Below are positions 11,357 to 23,260 of a stretch of 64,000 bases of DNA, in pieces; positions within the stretch are counted from its first letter, which is position 1, and each line of letters begins with the position of its first letter. Below the pieces are notes generated by a model that did no database searches, was not told where the DNA came from, and saw only the letters and a list, made by a program, of their open reading frames with translations. The position numbers and the translations under genes are program-made. The stretch is from Ophiosphaerella korrae (Eukaryota; Ascomycota; Dothideomycetes; Pleosporales; Phaeosphaeriaceae), in NCBI GenBank assembly GCA_028456385.1, contig JALNQF010000086.1, forward strand, positions 1-64,000, given 5' to 3'.

Positions 11357-12459
11357 GTTGTCGAAATAACCTTTGGACAATCACGCCCCGCTCAACTACG
11401 ATGTTGTCGAGCTTATAAGTAGATGTTTGACCGTCTCCTCGTTGAGCGATGAATCTGTACCTTGCAGCGACACCTGTTGACACTCCACGAATCATCCGTT
11501 GCTTGCATTTGCACGATTCGTCGGATAGCAAAAGCATGCGCCCACATTAAATAGGCCTTTCTGCATTCGACAGGCGACAAGAGGATTGCAATAAGGCGAG
11601 ACTTGGCTCTTGCCAATAGGAGCTTGGTTGTGGGGTGTTAGATGATCTGCATGAAATCCCATGTCGCGGAGACTTTACCCGACGTGGATTTTGGCATCCC
11701 CAGCTGCCTATTTAGGCCGAAACATGGAGTTGCTGTGGTATGCTGCGCGTACGCGGGCTCTACAAAGATAAATATGCCTCGTAGGGCGCTGACGGACAGT
11801 GGACACTGGAACGGGCAAGTGACAACGCAGCAAGAGCGCGTAGGAGCTGAGGGATGAAAATACCAGTACAAGCACGCTTGGGAGGAAGCTTCTACGCAAA
11901 ACGAAAGAGATATTTTCGGAACGCCGTGTTTCAGACGATATGTCACCAGAAAGGCGGCGCTCCATCCAGATACTGGACCTACGGCCTCATACCTCTGGCC
12001 AACCATTCAGATGGATGTACTCTACTCGCATGAGCCAGCCAATACGCTGTAAGAGGCTGCACACATACATGCGTCGCTATATTATTGCGTGTTAGCATTG
12101 AGCGTTCGCGCGCCCTACTTGAGTACATGTCCATGCCCTCTTTCGTATCGCCCTCCGGGTTGAATGCAAGCGTAATCCGATAAGAAATATTTTAGTGTAT
12201 TTCAGATCTAACTGGCGGTCTCTTGCAGCATGTTTCTAGCCAGTGGCCCATGCACAGTAGTTGGAAGGGTGCGAGGTCGTCGACGCCGCGGCACTAAACC
12301 CAGGGTCGCGATGACGTAGTGAACAACCGCAACCCTGCTTGTTGTCGCGTGCGATTTCCCTGCCAACATGACAACCACAGGAGATCAGCTCTCTCTCTGC
12401 TATCCGCTGCGATCCGACTTAGCCGGCCTCACAGACATTCTATTGAATTTAGCTTGATC
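11357..12459. other. Divergent promoter region, no gene seen
   Basis: Lies between the minus-strand aminopeptidase and plus-strand MCU, so it holds both promoters. Only overlapping short frames are present. Confidence 0.5.
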
Positions 12460-14114
12460 ATGAAGCCCCGCACAGCCGGTCCAGGCCTCCTCCCCCGTAT
12501 CTGGACATGTTCACGATCAAAACTTGGGCGCAGACTACCTGGATTCGCACAGCACAATGCAGCCATTGCACCACCATCTCAGCTTCGAGGATTTTCTCTG
12601 ACATCGTGTTTGAGAGCTGAAGCGCCAAAACCCAATGGCTATGACAACTCCAATGCGCGACCGGCCTCAGAGCTCAACAACGACGTGACGCAGGAGGAGA
12701 AGGACCATTTTGCCAGGAAACTCGAGGAGAACAAATGGAGGCAAATACGAACTCCATGGCACAGGGAGGGCAGCGATACGCCGCCTGTAGCGCGCCAGAG
12801 GAGTGCTTCGGCCATGACCAAAGGTACGCTGGACCCTGGCCTAGCACGCCATCCATTGGCCTTGACTAACCCCTTACCAAGGAAAGCTACTTACAACACC
12901 CTCGCGAATGCTTAAGATCATCTTGCCCCTCACCACAAGAGACACAAACTCGGATCGCAAAGACGTCGAACCTCTAGCCCTCCTCGTGCACCCGCAACAA
13001 CCCATCTCGTATCTGGAGCGACTCATACAAGCCGAGCTACCCACAATCACAGATAAGAGCGGGAAAGAGCGAATACCCCACGTGTACTTTCGCGCCGAAG
13101 ACTCGATGCAGAGTGAGGAGTCGCAATCCGCAGAAACTGTGGTTGATAATGAAAGCGAACCGCTTGCTGAACAAGAGGGCGACGAGGATTTCGAGAAAGT
13201 GGACGAGATCCGAGTGGATGGCAAGACGGAGAAGACAGGCAAGCTGAGTAGCAACATTCGGGACAGAAAGACTCCAGATGAGGCGGCAAAGCTTCGAAGC
13301 GGTGCTGGGAAGGGCGGTGTCGAGTCATACTCTGGCCTTGGTCAAGACGCGCAAAGCGATAAAACGACGGAACGCAAATTCGTGCGATGGTCCAACTCGA
13401 CAGAGCTTGGAGACTTTATTCGTGACGCTGCTAGAGGGCAAGAATTCGCCATTGAGATCGAGGGCGCCCCAGAGGATATCAGAGTTGGAGTCCCAAGCTT
13501 CAACGACAGGACATATTATCTTCGAATGCGCCTACGCAAGATTGCCAAGAAGATTGAGCGGATGGCCGACGTCAAAAAAGAGTGTGACCAATTAGCCCAC
13601 AAGGCCGCTCAACGCGTGGCAGGGGTCGGATTCATGGGCATAGTCGGCTGGTGGGGTGTTGTATACTACCTCACATTCCAGACCGAGCTGGGCTGGGATG
13701 TCATGGAGCCCGTAACCGTGAGCCTCCCCTGATATCAAACCCCAAAGCCAAGCCACTAACTCACCCCAGTACCTAGTTGGCCTCTCGACCCTGATTGGCG
13801 GTTACATGTGGTTTCTCTACCACAACCGCGAAGTCTCGTACCGCTCCGCCATGAACTTCACCATCTCGCGCCGCCAACAAAAACTCTACCAAGCCAAGAA
13901 CTTCGACCTGCGCAAGTGGGAAGTCTTGATCGACGACGGTAATGTGCTTCGCAAGGAGATCAAAGCCGTGGCAAACGAATACGATGTCGAGTGGGACGAG
14001 CTGAAAGACGAGAATAGCGAGAAGGTTGCCGAGGCACTAAGGAAAGACCGTAAGAGGAAGAAGGAGGGAAAGAAGAGTGACAAGGATGATGGTGAACCAA
14101 AGAAGGAAAAGTAG
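12460..14114 (+). CDS. mcu: Mitochondrial calcium uniporter pore subunit
   Basis: Three exons, 12460-12823, 12882-13717 and 13770-14114, give 514 residues. The N-terminus is Arg/Ser/Ala-rich and lacks acids, as expected for a mitochondrial presequence. An extended matrix domain follows, with an acidic linker (about residues 190-240) and coiled-coil character before the first membrane segment (GFMGIVGWWGVVYYLTF). The selectivity filter GWDVMEPVTY corresponds to the WDIMEP signature of animal MCU and sits just before the second segment (LVGLSTLIGGYMWFLYHN). The highly charged C-terminus (KDRKRKKEGKK) is soluble. The protein would form the inner-membrane calcium channel. Both introns are GT-AG with good branch sites; the second splits the filter motif between Thr and Tyr. 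Confidence 0.95.
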
Positions 14115-14949
14115 GGGAGGTGGTTTGATGTATTTGAGCGTGGCGTTTGGGAAATTATGTGTCGCATTTTCGCAAGGCATTGTTGAGCGTGGATTGATGT
14201 GTTGATTTGGCTGCATATCTTGGAGATGACATTTCAGCGCAGGCTTTGTTGGATTGGGTAGATGATGGATGGAGAAATCAGGCATCCTCCACAGCAACTA
14301 GAGTTTGTATTTGCCAATGAATTATTTAAGTGGTATTATCATCTGTGAACAAACTCGTATGCTAAACAGTCTTCTTAGTACTGAAGAAGGCGCCACTTTA
14401 TTTACGCACGATAAGCTAATCGAATTTACTGAAATAATTGAAGAGACAAATAATTGCTAAGTATAGAGAGGAATTGCGGATCTCAAGAGGCTACGCGCAT
14501 TCATCAAAATTTAACTCAAAAGATGCCATATTCTGTTTCCGATCGCTAACCAAATTCTCAATAGAGCGGCCACAAATGGAAAGACGAATGCCTATTATAC
14601 CCAAGATCTTTTGTGCAAGACATTCGGCTCATCCTATTGGGATAATTGCACTAAGGACAGTGCAGCGAAGCATATTGCAGGAAAAAAAAAGACCTTCATC
14701 ATGATTGTAATAGCTTTCATTGGCCTTAGTGCCCCCTGCTCGTAAGCGCATAGCCTATACTTGGAGCAGTATCTGCGTATCTCACGAGTGCGGCAATTTG
14801 CGGAAAGATTAGTATTAGCTACAGTAATAGTTTACTAGGACGAACATATCGCATATTGAGACTCCTTGACTTACCACTTGAGACAAGTTTGTCGCCCGAA
14901 ATTAGGTATAAAACAAATGATCCGTACTTACATCCATTTATTATTAGAG
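14115..14949. other. Spacer between MCU and transposon
   Basis: MCU 3' flank followed by AT-leaning sequence. A single 88-codon frame at 14438-14704 has no recognisable content. Confidence 0.45.
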
Positions 14950-15637
14950 TACGGAGGAGCCTTTCAAAAGTTCTTGCTGACGCTAAATGCGCTACCAACG
15001 CTAATGACATGATGCCACCAAAAATGCTACATTTTCAATCTACTGTTCATGGCCCTTGCACCACCGTAGTCCCTCAGCTCTTATCTTCTTCGTCAACCCA
15101 GGCTTCGTCATCGGCTTGGTCTTCTTGAGTACTCTCTATATTGTGATGGCAGATATGTTGATTCTTTGTTGACTAAGATCCCCAGCAAGGTCAGCACAAG
15201 ATTTCTCTCGCACGTTATCGATCAAGTCATACTTTCTGAATTAGAGGATCTTTGACTTCTTCTTGCTTCCGTGGTCGTCCAGATCGTGGGGCATCTTCAA
15301 CGTATTCTGGTCGAATCTTCAGAGGACTATTTGGTTCAAAACCTCGTTTGATAGCTCGAGCGTAGATAGAGTCAATTGTTCGTGCTGAAAGACCGGTCTC
15401 TTTGGCTATTTCAGACGTAGATTTTCCGACATAAGGAGACTTTAATGCAACAACTACGGCTCGAGTAGTAAGGTCCGTATTTGGAGCCATTTGCAACACC
15501 AAGAGTTGAGTATACCCAGCTATCTCTGGCTCAAAAGGCTGCGTTGAAAAAAACTTCATCTTTGCCAAGATGGGTGGCGTCATTAGCGTCGGTGGCGCTT
15601 TTAGCGTCAGCGATAACTTTTGAAAGGCTCCTCCGTA
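14950..15637 (-). mobile_element. Tc1/mariner element, Molly-like, non-autonomous
   Basis: The element spans 14952-15635 and is flanked by TA on both sides (14950-14951, 15636-15637), the target duplication of Tc1/mariner elements. Its ends are long imperfect inverted repeats: CGGAGGAGCCTTTCAAAAGT continues as a match into GCTGACGCTAAA, with similarity over roughly 50 bp each. Inside is only the N-terminal DNA-binding part of a transposase plus a short further stretch, so it is about 0.7 kb where an autonomous element would be near 1.8 kb. The ends match those of the small element at 47460-47752. Confidence 0.88.
15040..15490 (-). pseudogene. Truncated Tc1/mariner transposase
   Basis: From the ATG at 15490 (MAPNTDLTTRAVVVAL) the frame encodes a helix-turn-helix (KSTSEIAKETGLSARTIDSI) and a Pro/Arg linker (APRSGRPRKQEEV), typical of the N-terminus of Molly/Ant1-type transposases. 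It stops near 15227. A frameshift then leads to another homologous stretch (VREKSCADLAGDLSQQRIN), interrupted by TAG codons and ending near 15040. The catalytic DDE core is missing altogether, so the protein cannot be active. Confidence 0.85.
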
Positions 15638-16116
15638 CTGCCCGGGTGTTATTACTTCGCTCACCGCTTGGAGACTTTTATTGTGCTGCTCTTGTGGACT
15701 ACATTGGCTTTATTGCCGGCCGTAATAGCAGCCCGCTTTGTGGAACAAACATCCTCTAGTATTCGTGCTGGACTGCGGCTGAGGCGATCACTAGCTATTC
15801 TTTGCCTCTCCATCCACTTCGTGAATCTTGTATGAGATCGCTAATGTCTCATCAATGGTAAACTTAGCTCATTTTGCTTGACCGTCCTTGCATCTTTGCC
15901 AATGACCATATTCTCTTCCCTGGCCAAATCCAATAAGCCTCGAGGCCTGGTGCAATGCGAGGGTATATCAGGTTCTGTAACTGTCGGTGCAATAAACAGG
16001 GCTACAGTATTTTCGCTCGTATGCAGGTCTATTGCAGTTTCTGTAAATATATTCTGGATTACTATATATAGCTATATTGAAAGACCCTGGACTCCAGGGC
16101 CCGCATGCAGTCTTGA
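15638..16116. other. Spacer, no gene seen
   Basis: Right flank of the transposon and 3' flank of the acetyltransferase. No coding feature is recognised. Confidence 0.45.
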
Positions 16117-16849
16117 TCAAGTTTTCGGTTCTCTCGTCAAGAAGTGAAGTGTGGGTTTCCTTCTTCCACTGAATTCTTCTCCAACATCAAAGTCCATTTC
16201 TTCAATTTCTGCGCTGAAGCCCCCTTTTTCGTAGCATCGTCTTCCCACTGGAGTCCCTTCGACCACTGCCTTTAGTTTCTTCTCATCTGCGGCTTTAGAA
16301 CCCCACGCGACGAGAGCCGTACCAGCACCTAAACGCTGGTGGTCCGGATGTACTGCAAGCAACTCAAGGACTATGTTGCAATGTGAGAAATATTTCAATA
16401 TTTACGCAGTGCAAGCGCTCACCGTAGACTCCTCTCCCAGCGGAATCCACGACGGCCTGGGTCCGTGGTATCACATATTTACTCCACAATCTAGTCATGT
16501 ATTCGCGATCATCATTGTCTGGCCAGATTTCTTCAACATTCTCCGCCTTCTCAAGCTCTGCTGGCGGGGGCTCTTTCATCAAGGTCCAGATTCCGAAACC
16601 TGCGATGACTTCATCACCGCCTTCGCTAGACCTGGTTACCGCTTTAAGAAACGTAGATTCAGGAGAAGATCTCTTCCAGAGTATTAAGCGCTTCGAAACA
16701 GATGCCTGGCCTGAAGGCGTATCATGGTCTGGGAAGTAAATGTCCACGAAGGGAGCATTGTGGCCAAAGCTTTTCGATAGAAGTTCAGCGCACGTGGGAA
16801 TGTCGTCGTCCGAAAGAAGGGCAATGCTTATGTTGTCAGAAGAGCTCAT
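16117..16849 (-). CDS. GNAT family N-acetyltransferase
   Basis: Two exons, 16849-16423 and 16370-16117, joined by a 52-nt GT-AG intron, give 226 residues. The acetyl-CoA pyrophosphate-binding motif A is clear: LLAVHPDHQRLGAGTALVAWG (V-x-P-x-x-Q-R-x-G-x-G/A). Downstream, GRRCYEKGGFSAE matches the usual Y-x-x-x-G-F strand of the fold. Such enzymes transfer acetyl to a primary amine; the acceptor cannot be told. A longer start at 16984 is in frame but adds a Pro-rich stretch; MSSSDNISI fits the family better. It is divergently placed against the dioxygenase at 17217, with about 370 bp between them. Confidence 0.85.
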
Positions 16850-17216
16850 CGTGAGATCTAATGGTAGGCGAGGATATGGTGCACCCAGCGTGGGGAACTC
16901 GATTGCAGGAAAGAAAGTGGGGATCGAAGGAGGTTCGCCGTAGTAAGCGCAGAGGGTACCGCCTGGCTGGAAGTCTTGGCGCATTCATTCACTTTCCCGT
17001 TGCTCTCGATGCATAAGGTGTGCAGAGTAAATTATCAGGTGAGGGCGGGGTAGCAGGTGAGACTGCCGGATACAGCAGCTACTTGGCATTTTCATCTTTA
17101 TCTGCTGTGCCTCTCACGAACATGAATCTTCATCACAAGTACCCATCTAGGTCTTTTCGGGCTTTGTGAGTGTGTCGATATCCTATTTGAGTTTTTTTTT
17201 TTAACACATCTGCCAC

Positions 17217-18440
17217 ATGTTCCGGTGGCCTTCGACCTTGGATGCCTCCCCAATCTTTTTCGCAGGCAAATCTACTTCCATACGCCATGCACGCAGTGCT
17301 TTTGTGGCCGAACTTATCTCGCACTTGAGGAAACATGGGTTCGCAAGAGTGCGCAATCATGGCGTCACTCAAGCCACTATCAAGGAGCTTTTTGACTATG
17401 TATGTATTAATCTACTTTGGGATCACAGCTTTGCTATGTGCTTTCCCTCCATAGAAACTTCCTAGGAAATCCTAATAAAAATCACGTTTTGGCAGCATCG
17501 TCGATTTTTCGAGCTTCCGCTTCCCGCAAAACTCAGCGTCCGCCATATTGGAGGTGAGGCTCCAGCAAGAGGCTATTCTCCATGGGCGTATGAGAAAACG
17601 GCTGTGTTACGGCCTGACCTTCATACTGCTCCAAGTTTGGCTTCAAATGCGACTACTATCGGAAAACCTATATTGGCATTCAGCACAGCGCCGTCGCAGC
17701 ACGCAACTGCTCTTGCGGATTCAGCTCTACAAACTTCATCATTGCTGGACGCACGTGAGCAGTTTGCAATTGGCCCACCTAAAGACACCATATTTCCAAC
17801 CCCTCAGCTATCTAGAGACTTTCTTCCAGAGTTCAATATGGTGACGAGAAAAGCGTATACGGATATCGGAAATACTTGCCGCATGCTTGTCGACGCGATT
17901 GAAGAAGGATTAGATGCGCCGCAGAAATCCATCAGCAGTCGTACCTCGGGAGGCGAGGGAGCAGAATTAAATCTAAACTTTTATCCGGAAGTAGAGAAAA
18001 GTACGCTGGAGGTTGCAATGCGAAGAATATGGCCACACTCTGATCTGGGGGTGGTGAGCGCCTTGCTACAAGATGGCGTTGGCGCGAGTGGTCTGGAGCT
18101 GGAAGTTCGTGAATCGCAAGAACGCGAGTTTGCACCTTTGCCTATCGAGAAGGAGGGAGATATCGTATTGCTAGTTTCGGATACCCTGGAACGCTGGACA
18201 AACGGATATCTGCAAGCAGCTGTGCATCGTGTGGGCTTGCCACCTGACCTTACTTCTGCATCGATTGTATCTGGAAAAGCTCGCATTCCAGAAAGAAGAT
18301 CAGCCGTTATGTTCTATCGTGCTCCGCCAACTATGAGCTTAGGCCCATTACCCCACTTTGTTTCAATAGATAATCCGGCAATGTATGAAGATGTTACCGC
18401 TAAGGAATATCTCAAGCAGCACAATAGGAGGCTTTACTGA
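17217..18440 (+). CDS. 2-oxoglutarate/Fe(II)-dependent dioxygenase
   Basis: Two exons, 17217-17399 and 17496-18440, with a 96-nt intron, give 375 residues. The N-terminal DIOX_N part shows RKHGFARVRNHGVT and RRFFELPLPAKL, as in isopenicillin-N-synthase-like enzymes. The iron ligands are His242 and Asp244 (WPHSDLG) and His305 (AAVHRVG); Arg328-Arg329-Ser330 (ERRSAVMFY) supply the 2-oxoglutarate anchor. An unusually long Ser/Ala-rich insert (about residues 100-160) separates the N-terminal part from the core. It would hydroxylate, desaturate or cyclise a small molecule, often in secondary metabolism; the substrate is unknown. Confidence 0.9.
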
Positions 18441-18626
18441 ATGAAGGGAATCCCAAGGTTAGTTGCATTACAACTGACCGCACCCGGAATGTGGCATCCT
18501 GTAAAGTCGTACAACATAGAAAAGCGGATAAGATTAAATGATCAATGAAGCAATGTCGGTGAAAGGGATAGTTGCACTCTAAATGAACATGCATGTATCC
18601 GGAATCGCACAACTGTGCCGCCTCGA

Positions 18627-18676
18627 GCTGCCTTACGCTGCCTTACGCTGCTTTATGCTGCCTTATGCTGCCTTAT
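18627..18676. repeat. 10-bp tandem repeat, five units
   Basis: Five imperfect copies of GCTGCCTTAC (C/T variants) run to 18676. The stop codon and last two alanines of the permease on the minus strand lie inside the array. Confidence 0.8.
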
Positions 18677-20667
18677 TGACATGATAAACCTCATGCTTGT
18701 CAGAAGGCTCAATTTCACGGTTCAGGAGCGCTGATCGCACATTTCCGTTCTGCATCACCTCCCTAATGGGACCTGCGTAGTGGCTCTTCCCCTTGATAAA
18801 CCAAAGTAGACCGCATATGATCAAGGCGGCACCAAAAACTACTCCTGCATAATTCATGTTTGAAGCAGTTACTGGGAAGTAAGGCGGGAGGACATTGAAT
18901 GCAATCGTTATGAACGAAAAAGCAATGGTGATAATGTTGATGGGAATGCCCCACTTGCCCAGCTCCCATGGGCCGAACGGGATGTTCTTTCCTGGATGTA
19001 TACGACGAACGAGAATGAAGATGGTCGGAAGGACATAGGTTGAGTATTGTCCAAGTAAGGCTAACGAAACCATGGCATTGAACGCGGTTGTTGATCCCAA
19101 ATTGATCAAGCCAAGTAGGGCGATCACAACGGCGCTCCACAAGATCGCACGGACTGGAATACCGAATCTAGCGTCGACCTGTGATATCAATTAGGGTGGA
19201 TATTTGTAGTGCAATGCTCTCTGTGACTTACATGAGAGAAGTAACGAGGAAAAGGCATCCCATCGTCGCGAGCAAATGCCCAGATAAGTCGTGAACCTGA
19301 GGCCAATAGACCTAGTGCAGAGAAGAAAATGGAGATAATCAAGGCAGATACCATGGCATTGGTGGCCGCGTAGGACTTAGTGGCGTTGAAGAAAATCTCG
19401 ATAATTGGGAATCCAGTTTTCGTCTCCAGAGCTGCAGTAACATCTCCGATGCTGAAGAGAATTGCAATACTCATCCCGAAGCAAAGAACCCCACTGACGA
19501 TAATACTCCAGATCATTGTTCGTGGGACTACAACTGCGGCGTTGTCTACTTCTTCAGCTACATTATTGAGTTAGTTCTGGTTAGGCTTTATAATATGGAT
19601 GCTTCGTGATGACTGAACCCTTACATACCCATATGAGAGGCACCGTCGACACCAGAGAAGGCGTAAGTCGATGTCAAGAGGCCGATACACCATGAAACTC
19701 CATCACTTTTCCAACCGCCATTGTTCATGAATGATGCAAAGACGAATTCGCTAGAGCTTCGTGGGGCCAGATGAACTAGGGGTACCAGGATGCAGAAGAA
19801 AAAAATGACATGTAGTATCAAGGCCAAAACTTCAATGTGTGGAAGAAACCGAATACCAAATATGTTTATGACGACGATGACTAGAGTAACGGCCCAGTAC
19901 ATCAATGTACCATGCCACTGTTGAGGCGTATACGTGTCGGGGTAGTTTAGTATAATGAGTCCTTGGATCATAGTTGCTGCTAAGAAGGCCACGCTGGCAG
20001 TCACTGCGATTCGCATGAAAGCCGTAATCCAGCCTAGAGAGCGTCAGGATGTAGCAACAGAGCATTGGCCGAGAACACAAACCGGCAAACCAGCTGAAAA
20101 GAATCGCATATTTGTGAGGAGCCAGCAACGCTACCCAGTGATACTGCCCCCCTGATGTCGGCGAGCTAAAAGTATGTTAGTACTTAGGTTTGCAAAGGTA
20201 GTCATAACTTGGAGATACAAACATGGATGCCATCTCAGCAAGCGAGGCTGCAGTAGCCAAAGAGCCAAAGAAAGAGAAAATCAAGCCATATACTAGGGTA
20301 GAAGGGCCGCCATTGACCAATCCACCCTGAAAGGTTCTGGATTATTTATTAGCACATGTCCTCCCCATGCGGATCATATCACACTTACACTGCGAAAGCT
20401 TCCCAAGAGACCAGCACAGTAGTGGAGAAGCTTAGCATGGACGTGAAGCCAAAATTTTTCTAGTGCATTGTCAGCGCAATTGCTGATGAAACCAACGTGA
20501 TCAACTGTACGTACACTGATCTGGTGCCTCTTGCTGAGAATCGCAACTGTTCGCGCATCCAGGTCAAACGCCTGATCATTGAGTCGCCCATCCTCTCCAG
20601 TATTGGAAATGACCCTCTGCCTCAATTGGTCCGAGGTGAGTCTTGGAGCGGTCGCACTTGAAGTCAT
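18663..20667 (-). CDS. APC-superfamily amino-acid/choline permease
   Basis: Seven exons (20667-20515, 20459-20391, 20326-20223, 20165-20083, 20033-19629, 19557-19232, 19178-18663) close in frame to 551 residues. The soluble N-terminus is followed by FGFTSMLSFSTTVLVSWEA and GGLVNGGPSTLVYGLIFSF (TM1-2), then SLAEMASISPTSGGQYHWVA, the diagnostic motif of the fungal ACT/GABA-permease subfamily. GASHMAEEVDNAAVVVPR and SRLIWAFARDDGMPF are further family blocks. About twelve membrane segments are expected. Substrates in this subfamily include GABA, choline and other amino acids; which one cannot be decided. The C-terminus ends within a 10-bp DNA repeat. It is divergent to the next gene cluster to the right. 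Confidence 0.92.
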
Positions 20668-21765
20668 ATTGTCACAAGACTCTGGCGCAAAGGCGAACTA
20701 GACTGTCGGGAATTGAACTTGTGCACAGTAGACAAAATCAATTGAAGCGAATTGAATGGTGTCCCAAAGCTAGGTCACAAAGAAAATCAACCTTGCTCGT
20801 TGGTCGCTGATAGAACTGTTGTTGAGGCCAGGCGCGCAGTGAAAGTAAATAAAGTGGGGCAACTGTTTGGCAGCTGTTTGGCTGCTGCAGGCCGCCTTCC
20901 CCCCGCCCGCTTCGTCTCGCATCGTCCCGCGTCGTCCCGTCGAAGCAGGGGGGATCCTATCGCTTTAATTCTACCCCCACCACTATAAATGCATCACGCC
21001 ATGCTCCCTTATTGCCGGAGGATTCTCTCCTCGCTCCTTGGTCTGATGGAGAAGCACTCTGCATGAGTGTCCAACCACGACTTGACAAAGCTTGTGCCTG
21101 ACGCGACATGTTGCTTCGCCGCCTTATTCCCGCCGTATTGGCTTCAGTGCAGCCTGCGCATGCAAGGCAAGGCGCACACTCTCACGAGTGATTGGCTTTG
21201 ATGATGGGTGTCTCTATGCAGCTGATATTGTTGTGTCTGAGCTCAGCGTGGTCAGCCCACCCGCACTAGCCTCGGACTTGGCTCCTGAACAAGTAAACCG
21301 CGCTGTCGATCATTTTGGTCGGTTGAATGGTGAGTGAGGTGATATCCGGCATCCGAAAACGGTAACACGGAAGCCGATTATAGATCAGCAAAACTTGCGT
21401 CTTCACGAATAGCATCATAGTGACGGTAATCCATCAGTACCACATGGTCACGTTTTCAATGCAGTTGATGCTGACGGCGTCGCTCCGCTCGGCAGCTCCC
21501 TATTGTTGGATCAGGAATATACCTGTCCAACAGTTCACACAACACTAGGTTATTCATATGCCTAACGGCCCTTCCGGTATGCCTTGTAAAGGGCCGGGGC
21601 ATGAGTGGGATTGCCTGTCCCCAGACCGAGGGCGCCTCGAGCTCCAACTGGAATGTTTTGCCTGTTGATCGAAGTAACACACCTTGTGCTGCTCAAGCCA
21701 ATCTTCGCCATCAGATATATTCTGGTGGCGTCGGCTAGGCTGGCCCTTTTGGTGGATTTTGCACC
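20668..21765. other. Divergent promoter region
   Basis: Lies between the minus-strand permease and the plus-strand rhodopsin-like gene. It has a GC-rich, C-rich patch at 20880-20985 (runs of CCCCC and repeated CGTCCCG) that stands out from its surroundings. No gene is supported; short frames lack features. Confidence 0.5.
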
Positions 21766-23260
21766 TTGATCAATCGTCTTTCCATGGCGTCAGAGGGCGT
21801 CAAGTTTCCCATCAATGGCGGGACGTACGCTCCATACGGTATGATCACTGACGACAATCATGGTTCCTACGTTGTTATTGCAACGTGGGTGTTCGCGTGC
21901 GTATCGGTCCTTTTTGTTGTTGTTCGTGTCACCCTACGGACTTGGAGGTCGCGACATTTTGGTCGTGATAATATTTTGATAGTAATTGCGCTGGTACGTC
22001 AACAACTGCAATTATCCAGCAAACGCTGACATCTCTATCATAGTTGTTTGCCGTTGCGACAAGTATCTGCGATAGCGAGTCGGTGAGGTATGGATTGGGC
22101 AGGCATTATGATACCCTGAATGAGAAGGAAATACACCTTTATTACCGCGTATGATGTCCTCATCACGTAGCGGTCCCAAATCGAGACTAACTTTTGATAA
22201 GACAGTGTTTGCTAGCGAGATACTTTCCATTTTTGTGTTCGTTCCTGTCAAGCTTTCTATGATGGCTTTGATTAGCCACATTACCCCATCATACGCCATC
22301 AGTGTTGCCGTTCGATGGTTCACATTCTTCACAATACTATGGGGTGTAGCATATGTGTTTTCGGTCTCGTTCCAGTGCGGAGGCCAAGTGCCCATGAGAG
22401 CTTTCGGTGGAGCTTGCGCTAGCCAGGTGAGTCTTTATGTGCCGTCTTTTAACAAGTACTATTCGATACTAATGAAGGTTCTTTAGGGCGGTATTCTTTA
22501 CAGCCACGGAGCTATAAATATCCTTACAGACATCTTTATCATGGTTCTTCCGATATTTTTTGTATGGAAGGTCCAGATTCCAAGACAACAGCGAATTCTA
22601 GTAGTAGGACTATTTTGGGCTCGCATCTTGTGAATTCTGATTATATCCTTTAGCACTATCACTGCTTACAAACTCTAGGGTATGTATCGCAGCTGGGATA
22701 CGGCTTGGTAAACTTCAACCATATCTTTCAAGTAAAGATTATAGCTGTAAGTCTTGTCTATTAATGAGCATATGTTGACGAATCCTCACGCAATATAGGG
22801 GACTATCTTGACCCAACTTTGTGGAATCAGTAAGTCTTAAATTTTGGATTGTTGCAGCAAGCTAATTGATTCCAGGGTCACGATACATCTTAGCGTCATA
22901 ACTGCATGTATACCATCCATAAAGCCATTCTTCGATGCCCTGCAATCCAGCCTCATTGACTCAGGCATTCCAAGAAACTATACCCCGGGCAATGCGATTG
23001 AATTGAGTCCATGGAAATCTTCCAACAAATCTTCTTCTGGTGGCAGATCATCGCGAAAGCTGCAAGCGTCGCTCAGGGGTTTAGGGCTTACAACCTCGAC
23101 GTACAATGAAATTGAGGGCAACGCTGCTAGCGATGATCATACGAGCACACAAAACCTGACCGATAATGAGATACATTTGCAGCGAGATGTCGATGTAATT
23201 ATAACAGAAGAACAGGAAGTACGTCGTGGTCCTAGGATGTACAAAAGGAGTCGTACTTAA
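21766..23260 (+). CDS. Fungal rhodopsin-like 7TM membrane protein
   Basis: Seven exons close in frame: 21766-21993, 22044-22148, 22202-22426, 22487-22629, 22679-22746, 22799-22829 (only 31 nt) and 22876-23260, giving 394 residues, or 388 from the ATG at 21784. It shows the Fung_rhodopsin layout: TWVFACVSVLFVVVRVTLRTW with RDN after it, YGLGRHYDTL, VFVPVKLSMMALISHITP, then CASQ-GGILYSHGAINILTDIFIMVLP, and LSVITACIPSIKPFF before a polar tail of about 100 residues. The superficially in-frame stop near 22630 lies inside a 49-nt intron, so the gene is intact. It lies 860 bp upstream of the aminomutase; whether it belongs functionally to that cluster is unknown. Confidence 0.88.

Noticed and set aside
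22600..22700. Apparent premature stop in the second rhodopsin-like gene
   Set aside because: It falls in a GT-AG intron (22630-22678); splicing joins WARIL to VCIAAGIRLG in frame, so the gene is not broken.
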